Source of the DNA: Owenia fusiformis
Lineage: Eukaryota; Annelida; Polychaeta; Sabellida; Oweniidae
Length of the DNA stretch: 64,000 nucleotides
NCBI GenBank assembly: GCA_903813345.2
Contig: CAIIXF020000002.1
Location: 2,022,001-2,086,000 of the forward strand
Reading direction: 5' to 3'
Made by a program: the position numbers and the translations under genes. Shown here piece after piece: positions 49,901 through 56,322 of this stretch (positions are counted from its first letter, which is position 1; the number at the start of each line of letters is the position of its first letter). The notes beneath the pieces were generated by a model. It was not told the DNA's origin and ran no database searches. It saw nothing but the letters and a program-made list of their open reading frames with translations.

Positions 49901-52872
49901 GCGTTCATTTTACTATATCGACCTGAGAAATGTGTGACGTCATAGTGGCGGTCCATATGGAGTCTAGAATCTAGAATATATTCTGGACCGGCAATTTTTT
50001 TCCCCGGGAAATTAGATGTCGTTCAGTGCGTAAGATTTTCTTGCTATTTCAGCCCTGGTCGTTAACGGTGGTAATAATACTAATAACGTCATTTCTGCGA
50101 GCAATATAGTGAAATATTGGACCTTGGGCCTTCGGCCCTCGGTCCAACATTTCACTATATTGCCCTTAGAAATGACGTTATTGTACTATTCATGAGATGT
50201 TAAAAAAATTCAATATTTTTATTTCAAAATCCATTTTTGGGTTTTTAATGAGTAACAAGTGATGTTAAACGATTGTAGTATCCTTTGTACATTTGATGTT
50301 GAAGATAAGGTAAATGTGATTTTATACGTTTTCTTGAGTACTAATTATTTTATGAAAGTGATGATGTTGTGATATTTGACCATGCTTCCTCTAATGGCAC
50401 TTAGCCAACCAGGTATTAATGTTTGTCTGTTTGTTTTATGTAAACAATATCAAAATAACTACTTTGATAGATAGTTTAATTATTTTGAGGAAAATAAATA
50501 TTTTCATGAAATGGAACTGTTTAAATGGAAATACTATTCTTAGACAATACCGATTGGATTGTCAATTAAAATTCAACTTTAGTCTGGCATTGGGCATGTC
50601 GAAACTCGCAATTCGAACCCAGTGCAAATTCAGTGGATACGGTTCAGAATGGATTGAATTGATAGATTTCACGGTTCAGAATGGATTGAATTGATAGATT
50701 TCACGCCCAACCATCGATAACGTACAGTGACAAAAAATAACGTCGTACACATTTTATGTACGTTGTCAATGTAATAACTGATTTGAAGCAAAAGCTATGA
50801 TGTAGGTTTGATGTACGTTTTAAAAGATTAATCTGAGGAATACGTAAAGGATTTCACGTTTAATAACATGTGTATTATCTTTAAGATACGTTTAACTTAA
50901 TAATTACGTTAAAAGAATCTAAAGCAGAGCTCGATTTTTTTCATGATGAATCTACCCATATAATTGATTGGTATAAAAATGTTGTTTTTTCATATTTTCT
51001 TTGACCATTTGCTACCCTGTCTTCTAAGAGTGTCGAATAGTTTTATGAGAATATGTTTCTCTAAACTACACAATTTAGGAGGGGTGATGACTTAATAAAT
51101 ATTCAATATAAGGTATAATTAAGAAAGTCAGAAATACACGTTGACTACTTCACTGTACGTTGTCCGTGTAATTGGAATTATTACCACCTTGCCGGGCCAG
51201 TTCTAGGGATTTTAGTGCTAGTTTAGAAGGCGTTCATTTTACTATATCGACCTGAGAAATGTGTGACGTCATAGTGGCGGTCCATATGGAGTCTAGAATC
51301 TAGAATATATTCTGGACCGGCAATTTTTTTCCCCGGGAAATTAGATGTCGTTCAGTGCGTAAGATTTTCTTGCTATTTCAGCCCTGGTCGTTAACGGTGG
51401 TAATAATACTAATAACGTCATTTCTGCGAGCAATATAGTGAAATATTGGACCTTGGGCCTTCGGCCCTCGGTCCAACATTTCACTATATTGCCCTTAGAA
51501 ATGACGTTATTGTACTATTCATGAGATGTTAAAAAAATTCAATATTTTTATTTCAAAATCCATTTTTGGGTTTTTAATGAGTAACAAGTGATGTTAAACG
51601 ATTGTAGTATCCTTTGTACATTTGATGTTGAAGATAAGGTAAATGTGATTTTATACGTTTTCTTGAGTACTAATTATTTTATGAAAGTGATGATGTTGTG
51701 ATATTTGACCATAGGTTGATTATTCGGCGTCTGTTCGTTACGTTTTGTTAAATTACACTTTTATGAATCCAGTTTATGCTATATCTTGAAAGTGCAATTA
51801 ATGGTTCAATCAAGTTGAAGTAATACTGTAATTGTTAAGTTTCAATTTTGAATACATCGCCCCCCCCCCCCGAAGTAAGTGTTATAAAAATACCTTTCCT
51901 GCAGAGTTATCTGTGAATTAAGATCTGTAAATTCAAAAGGACAACGTATACTCGAGTTGACAATGTACATTTCTGGTTTCTAAAATTATAGCCAAAACGT
52001 AAACATTTATTAAATCAATCTTTATCAGACCTAGATTGTGTAGTTTAGAGAAACATGTTCTTATAAAAACAGTCGATACTCTCAGGGGCAGGGGAAAAAC
52101 TACACTATTATTTTTTACTTGTCAATATGGTTTTAATAAAAACAACTCTGTTCATTTATATGAAGCATTCCCTAATGAAAACCTTGCCTGCATTGTAAAA
52201 AGAATTGTAATTGATTAACGAAAAGCTCGTTTATCTGTTCAACTAGACATTATATCACATGTAACCTTCGACAACGTACTGTGACAGATAAATCTGAGGA
52301 ATACACAAAGAAGTTCATGTTTAATTTTGTGTATATTCGCTTGGGAAGACTTTGAGCTTTCTGATTATGTTAAAAGATTTTCGAGCAGTGCTCGATTTTT
52401 AGGCGTGTATACATAGCACAGCTGAATCCTATATCTGAATACTTTTCTAGCTGCTCCCATTGTCTACAACACCAAGCATGGTGACGGACCTCTCATGGAA
52501 AGGAAGACATACATAATAACAGATGGTCAATTGGACACATGTGTTGATATCAAGACGGGAATCACTCTCAAATTTGACGAAGATAATTCTGGTTATTCCG
52601 AATACAATATCGTTGTATACACGCGAGGTTTTAGAGATTGCGTTTCGAACACCAGTCATGTGTACCAAGAGACAACGATCACTGGCGACTTCATTGGCTC
52701 ATACAAAACTTGCGATTTTCTGGACTCTAAATCTTTAGAAACGTCAAGTGGTTATGTGACAGGATGTATGTGGAGCTGTGGATGCGAAGCAAATGTTTGC
52801 AGCAAAGGCTACGTCTCAATTTTTGCCAAGACAACGCTGTGTGAGGTATACATCAAATATCAAAATCTATAG
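40974..52872 (+). CDS. Secreted multidomain lectin-like protein (AbfB-like + galactose-binding-like), six exons
   Basis: The spliced model is 40974-40991, 44205-44262, 44778-45188, 46582-46818 (or 46621-46818), 48862-49083 and 52451-52872. All junctions are GT-AG and in frame, giving 1368 bases and 455 residues. The first intron is phase 0 and the other four are phase 1. Residues 1-25 are a signal peptide (start MDLQLIGWVSVALILC). Residues about 74-162 resemble the beta-trefoil of arabinofuranosidase B (AbfB). Residues 163-315 form a beta-rich module seen, as I recall, in other marine invertebrate secreted proteins. Residues 316-455 resemble an F5/8- or fucolectin-type galactose-binding fold ending LCEVYIKY. 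There is no transmembrane segment, so it should be secreted and may bind glycans. No catalytic glycosidase domain is present. The function is inferred, and the exact domain families need profile searches. Long introns hold many transposons. Confidence 0.82.
41261..41428. mobile_element. Hairpin MITE of the GGGCTTCG family, intron 1
   Basis: GATATAATAAAACAAAT, TTTCACTCTA and a central CCCCCGGGCTTCGTG match the better-preserved copy at 54860-55024. The arms pair imperfectly. Confidence 0.75.
41817..42616. mobile_element. 800-bp inverted-repeat element (CTATCACACC family), intron 1
   Basis: It begins CTATCACACCAAACTCTAGT and ends GAACTAGTTTGGTGTGATAG. The interior is rich in GTTC, CGTTC and ACGT motifs and has no long frame. 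A second internal GGTGTGATAG at 42220-42229 suggests that two copies joined or one inserted in another. The same family is at 59120-59525 and 59541-60117. Confidence 0.9.
43552..44168. mobile_element. 617-bp mariner-type MITE, intron 1
   Basis: The left end TACAGGGTGTCAAATAAGTC and its reverse complement at the right continue as inverted repeats for about 28 bases. Further paired blocks lie inward (CCATTGGAAAGATCATCC with GGAAGACCTTTCCAATG). TA flanks both ends, as in Tc1/mariner insertions. There is no transposase frame. Confidence 0.9.
44205..44262 (+). CDS. Exon 2 of the lectin-like gene: signal-peptide core
   Basis: Preceded by TTTCAG and followed by a GTACAT donor, it encodes GWVSVALILCTLATLTESS. 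This is the hydrophobic core and likely cleavage region of a signal peptide. It ends in phase 1 and joins exon 3 in frame. Confidence 0.75.
44389..44700. repeat. ~45-bp tandem repeat, intron 2
   Basis: About seven units of the form CAAAAGTAATTATATGATTG followed by ATATGGCGAAATTCATGCATTTT run up to about 80 bases before exon 3. Confidence 0.9.
44778..45188 (+). CDS. Exon 3 of the lectin-like gene: AbfB-like beta-trefoil
   Basis: The exon encodes residues 26-162. Two internal repeats resemble AbfB repeats: VSLEYKARPGYFLRSFNGYL followed by ASTFRLL, and YAIESAANAKHVRHVGGRGM followed by ASFFL. In fungal and bacterial enzymes this module binds arabinofuranose side chains. Only two recognisable repeats are present where a full trefoil has three, so the divergent residues 30-73 may form the third lobe. 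The exon is phase 1 at both ends, so it can be shuffled as a unit. Confidence 0.8.
45505..45860. repeat. Degenerate tandem repeat, intron 3
   Basis: AATGCACAATGACATATTGG followed by TGAACAT recurs five or six times at irregular spacing of about 60-70 bases. Confidence 0.8.
45962..46350. mobile_element. Inverted-repeat element with internal duplication, intron 3
   Basis: The left end ACGAGTCTCGGTTTGGAGAA pairs with CGTTCTCCAAACAGAGACTA at the right. Inside, a block of about 110 bases (TTCATGAAAAAT to GGCGTAA) occurs twice as a diverged direct repeat, about 200 bases apart. Confidence 0.7.
46381..46620. repeat. Degenerate intronic repeat reaching exon 4
   Basis: ACCCCAT(T/A)CATG recurs at 46381, 46481 and 46594. 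The last unit overlaps the first of two possible exon 4 acceptors. Confidence 0.6.
46582..46818 (+). CDS. Exon 4 of the lectin-like gene: beta-rich module, acceptor uncertain
   Basis: The exon encodes a frame including DLMIFTTLNIEAHG, EWQYYAENTNPFWAGIWRPL and YELVGKNEIVPAG, and ends at a GTGAGT donor in phase 1. Two AG acceptors keep the frame: one before 46582, and one before 46621 after TTCAG. Degenerate intronic repeat units starting ACCCCATTCATGCAATGG at 46381 and again at 46594 run across the first acceptor. This favours the second acceptor and a protein 13 residues shorter. Confidence 0.75.
47662..47993. mobile_element. hAT-like G/C-run MITE, intron 4
   Basis: It starts CAGGGGCGGATCTGGG and ends ATATCCGCCAGTG, and is directly flanked on both sides by TGTCG. 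The interior repeats GGGCCCAAA, AAGGCCCA and GGGGCCACAAGG, and ends in a 13-base G run and a 10-base C run around GGGCCCCTGGG. Confidence 0.85.
48293..48558. mobile_element. Diverged MITE, intron 4
   Basis: CATACATAGGGGTAGCGATC at the left pairs with GGATACGCCTATGCATG at the right. The interior has C runs and CTGACTGGAAACCAG/CTGACTGAAAGC. Confidence 0.55.
48862..49083 (+). CDS. Exon 5 of the lectin-like gene
   Basis: The exon encodes residues 242-315, beginning GYQSYKVPFGQTISVRPGD. This reads as the second half of the exon 4 module. It contains a CC pair (KQCCRML), so a disulfide is possible. The acceptor is TTATTTAG and the donor GTATTA, phase 1 at both ends. Its last 31 bases and donor are repeated at 50382 by the tandem duplication. 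Confidence 0.75.
49053..50381. repeat. 1329-bp tandem duplication, copy 1 (end of exon 5 plus intron 5)
   Basis: The copy begins ATGCTTCCTCTAATGGCACT inside exon 5 and ends GATATTTGACC. It is followed directly by copy 2, and no differences were seen in the parts compared. It contains a 32-base direct duplication at 49311-49376 and the hairpin at 50082-50182. Confidence 0.95.
50082..50182. mobile_element. Hairpin MITE with GGGCCTTCGGCCC centre
   Basis: AATAACGTCATTTCT to AGAAATGACGTTATT pair over about 45 bases on each side, through CAATATAGTGAAAT and ATTTCACTATATTG. The second copy at 51411-51511 comes from the tandem duplication. Confidence 0.9.
50382..51710. repeat. 1329-bp tandem duplication, copy 2
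   Basis: The copy is identical to 49053-50381 wherever compared. It carries the last 31 coding bases of exon 5 and the GTATTA donor but no matching acceptor, so it should be spliced out as intron. Both copies end at GACCAT, and the shared AT at the joint is minimal microhomology. Confidence 0.95.
51411..51511. mobile_element. Second copy of the GGGCCTTCGGCCC hairpin MITE
   Basis: It is the duplicate of 50082-50182, 1329 bases downstream. It is not an independent insertion. Confidence 0.9.
52451..52872 (+). CDS. Exon 6 of the lectin-like gene: C-terminal galactose-binding-like module
   Basis: This terminal exon encodes residues 316-455 and ends in TAG. The pattern ITDGQLDTCVD, then LKFDEDNSGYSEYNIVVYTR, then GYVSIFAKTTLCEVYIKY is like the core and last strand of invertebrate fucolectin-type F5/8 domains, which often end LTLCEVEV. 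A Cys cluster (GCMWSCGCEANVC) lies in the region where those lectins carry disulfides. The match is from memory of the family and is divergent. The last 16 codons also form the start of a 77-bp tandem array. Confidence 0.75.
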
Positions 52873-53245
52873 GTTACAACAAAGGATATTTAGCAATGGT
52901 TGCCAAGACAACACTGTGTTAAGTATACATCAAATATTACAATCCAATAGTTACAACATATGATATTTAGGAATTGTTGCCAAAACAACACTGTGTGAAG
53001 TATACATCAAATATTACAGTCCAATGGTTACAACATATGATTAATAGCAATTGTTGCCAAAACAACACTGTGTGAAGTATACATCAAATATTACAATCCA
53101 ATGGTTACAACATATGATATTTAGCAATTGTTGCCAAAACAACACTGTGTGAGGTATACATAAAATATTAAAATCCTATGGTTACAACAAAGGATATTTA
53201 GCGATCGTTGCCTAGGCAACACTTTGTGAGGTACACTGTATACTT
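52824..53245. repeat. 77-bp tandem array that starts inside the coding sequence
   Basis: TGCCAAGACAACGCTGTGTG at 52824 recurs as TGCCAA(G/A)ACAACACTGTGT at 52901, 52978, 53055, 53132 and, diverged, at 53209. The period is exactly 77 bases. Unit 1 encodes the last 15 residues and stop of the lectin-like protein, and the other units lie in its 3' region. Confidence 0.95.
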
Positions 53246-54134
53246 AGTATATGTAGGGACTTGTTTATCCAAGTATGTGGTGAACTCTTTGAATAATGTA
53301 TGACATATATGAAACAATGATGCGAATTTTCACGGATTGCCACAACACTCATGTAAAAAAATGATGGTCCATGTTATGATATGTCCTTGGTGGTATGTAT
53401 AAAGTTAAGTCAGTTAATCATTTTCTAATGACATGCATGAAATGGCATGAGTGAAAAGCACGCCAGGCTGATAGCGGAGAAATATAAACGAACTAGACAT
53501 TTTATTTGCCTATCCAGGCATAGAGGTTTCACATTATGACACCATTAACATTGGTCAAACAATAGAAAACATGATGGTAATCTGGAATAATGAACTTACA
53601 AATAAAAGCTTATTAAAAAACAGCGCCATCTAACAATGTACATTCAGCAATTCCTCTGCACATTTATTTGCGTCGGTAACATCACTGTTTTAACTACATT
53701 TTCATGTAAATATGTTTGTAAAATACTACTCTGTTCAACTAGTACAGGCGAATAAAGTAATAATGATAAAGATAGACTGTGTGTTAGTATAATCTAGTGT
53801 AAAGTATTTCAATTCATTTAGTACTTACTTTTCTGTATATTATCTAATTTGATGGATTTCTGCTTGACTATCCCACAAATTAGACGATCGATTCCGGCCA
53901 GATTGGCCTTGGTAGTGTCAAAACTCAAAATAATTACTCAGATAAGAAATTCAATTAGAGAATGCGAACAATTCCCTACAGAACGTTTCTTAATAAAGTG
54001 GTACGGCGCATGCGCAGGCGCTTTAACATGTGATGAATCTCATAGGCTAAATGACAATAGTTATTAAAGCTGACATTTAACATGTGCTTTTACTACGCCA
54101 GATACTATAGAATCCTATGGTTTTAAAAACATAT
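53246..54134. other. Intergenic / 3' UTR region
   Basis: This holds possible poly(A) signals of the upstream gene at 53601 and 53751. I see no further gene. Confidence 0.4.
53751..53756 (+). terminator. Candidate poly(A) signal of the lectin-like gene
   Basis: AATAAA lies about 880 bases after the stop, and another lies at 53601. If either is used, the mature 3' UTR carries the whole 77-bp tandem array. Confidence 0.25.
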
Positions 54135-54225
54135 AATTTATATCCATGAGTGGATATTGATATCTTCATGAGTGAGCTCAGCGAATGAGTGAAGATATTG
54201 ATATCAATGAGTCTATATAATTGAT
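54135..54225. repeat. Hairpin with GAGCTCAGCGAA loop
   Basis: ATTGATATCTTCATGAGTGA pairs in part with TGAGTGAAGATATTGATATC. It looks like a short foldback element. Confidence 0.65.
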
Positions 54226-54383
54226 ATTTCTAAAAAAACATAGGGGTCTCCGTTTATCCCATGGGAAATCATCAAAAGCGAAAAAAATGAAAAGCAATTT
54301 TTGAAAAAAAAATGAAAAAAATTGAAAAAATATATTGAAAAATGATTTTTAAAAATGACTTAACTTTTTTTGGGAAAATGGAA

Positions 54384-54486
54384 ACCATCGAATATCACTT
54401 TTAAAACCATCAAATTTCACTTTTGAAGCCATCGAATATCACTTTTTAAGAAGTGATATTCGAAAGATTAAAAGTGATATTCGATG
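54384..54486. repeat. Inverted and direct repeats of CCATCGAATATCACTTTT
   Basis: The motif occurs three times on the plus strand (about 54385, 54407 and 54429) and in reverse complement at about 54449 and 54468-54486. A long A-rich stretch lies to the left. Confidence 0.8.
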
Positions 54487-54859
54487 GAATGAGAATTTTT
54501 TGCTAAATTATGATCCACATATCAAATATACCTTAATGTGGTATACGATATATATCCATGAAACCATGGGATAATCCACATTATTATATCACTATCTAGC
54601 TAGCGACAGTATGATTGGTCAAAACCGGGTCACATGTCGTGGGATATCTGGCGATATTCAATGGCAATGCTAATCAGATAAGACAACCGTGAGATATCTA
54701 GCGATATCCCACGCTCCCGGGAATTTTCAAAGAATTTGTTTTCGTTCAGTGTAAATAATTTAGTTCAGTGTAAGTCAAAATTGCAGACGAACCGAGTAGA
54801 TTCAATGTATTTCAATGTTAGCCTATGTCTTAATAATATTAGGGATGTTTAGCTAGACA

Positions 54860-55024
54860 GTGATATAATAAAACAAATATTTCACTCTATTTTCGGTGAA
54901 TACCTGTAGCACTTTCGCGAGGTGATGTTCCACTTGCCCTCCGGGCTTCGTGGAATATCACTTGTGAAAGATGTACAGGTATTCACCTCAATAGAGTGAA
55001 ATATTTGTTCAATATTATATCAAT
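54860..55024. mobile_element. Hairpin MITE of the GGGCTTCG family, well-preserved copy
   Basis: GATATAATAAAACAAATATT and AATATTTGTTCAATATTATA form the ends. The arms pair through TTTCACTCTATTTTCGGTGA and CTCAATAGAGTGAAA to a centre of CCCTCCGGGCTTCGTGG. Confidence 0.85.
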
Positions 55025-56224
55025 GTCATATTCCCCACTATGTGCGTGATTGGTACATATCCTTCCCATGACTAAAAATAACAAGCGATATCCAACGGCA
55101 CTTAGATGAACATAATAGTTACAAAAGATCAAGACAGTTTCCCTAAGATGGCAAAAACACTAGTACAAGTATATCTTACATGTTCAGGTAAAATTGCTGA
55201 AAAATCTCCAAAGGTAATTTAACGAAAATATGTAAATGATAATTGATGATATTAAATCTCCAAACAAAGGTAAATAACTATCCAGGCTTAGTTGATCGTT
55301 TTATATATCCAGTTTTTTTAATATCTAGGGTAGGATAAAGGGTATCTAGGCAAATATAGGGATCATAACCAGTGTCCCGAATAATTTAGCAATTAAATGA
55401 CCCTTTTTAGCTCCCCCATTGAAGTACGTGTTAACGCCTCTTTACGTTTGAATTTTTGAGGTATTGGTGGCAAACCTACCATTTCCCATTGGATTACATT
55501 GGAATGACGATTTTCAAAAATTCATCAAATTTATCATCAATTTTCGACTTATTGTAATTGAGGAAAAAATTGAGAAAATGTGGAGGTATTGGAAATAAAG
55601 CAAGTTACGTTTCCATCAATATTATAAGTTATTTCATCGCCGATTCAGTAAATAAAAATTCAAAGATAAAGAGGCTTTAACACGTAGTTCAATGGGGGAG
55701 TAAGTTTGCCAAACTTATGGAGGGGAGTACATGTTTGGACTTTTGGGGTTACTTATGTTCATGATAAAGTTTTCGTTTCCTCCTTATCTCGTTTCTCAAT
55801 CGGTTTCCCCATTGTATTATTAATCACCTTTCTGAAGATGAGGTATATCTCTTGCACCAAGGGATATTCAATAATGAACACAGGTACTATGAAATAATCT
55901 TCATAATTTTTTTAGTCATTTATAATTTCACGTTTTGCAGAGCAAGTTTCCAAACTTTGGGATTCAAAAACAATAATTTAAAAGCTAAATGTGTACATAA
56001 CATATACGCCTTGATATGATATAGTAATTAATATGTATGGGGGAAATTAGATTATTTTTAATTTGAACTTCAGCATTATTAACTTAATGGTGAGGAGTGT
56101 TCCAATAACAATTTTTAAATACGCCAGGAGCTGTTTCATGTTAGTTCAGCGTGCATATGTGTGATAACAATATCCTATATTACATAATATTAAATGTTAT
56201 TAATTTTATAGGAACTTTTATTTG
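55025..56224. other. Intergenic region upstream of the His-rich Ly6 gene
   Basis: An inverted pair (TTAGCTCCCCCATTGAAGTACGTGTTAA-type sequence near 55408-55436 and TAACACGTAGTTCAATGGGG near 55678) brackets about 240 bases and may be another MITE. Nothing else is visible. Confidence 0.45.
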
Positions 56225-56230
56225 TATAAA
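56225..56230 (+). promoter_or_regulatory. Candidate TATA box of the His-rich Ly6 gene
   Basis: TATAAA lies 46 bases before the start codon. An initiator-like TCACATT falls about 30 bases downstream, near 56256, leaving a leader of only about a dozen bases. The spacing fits a core promoter, but the leader would be unusually short. Confidence 0.4.
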
Positions 56231-56270
56231 ACAACATCATTATTGATTCGGACAGTCACACATTAGGAAC

Positions 56271-56322
56271 ATGAGTTGGATTTTAGGATTTTCGATCATC
56301 TCTCTGAGTCTGATATCAGTCG
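56271..56322 (+). CDS. Exon 1 of the His-rich Ly6 gene: signal peptide
   Basis: The exon encodes residues 1-17, a short N-terminus followed by a hydrophobic core. It ends at GTAAGA in phase 1. Cleavage is predicted near A20, in exon 2, so that the mature protein starts QCYDC. Confidence 0.8.

Noticed and set aside
50419-50694. 91-codon frame present twice (also at 49090)
   Set aside because: The duplicate comes from the 1329-bp tandem duplication of intron sequence. Conservation here does not imply coding.
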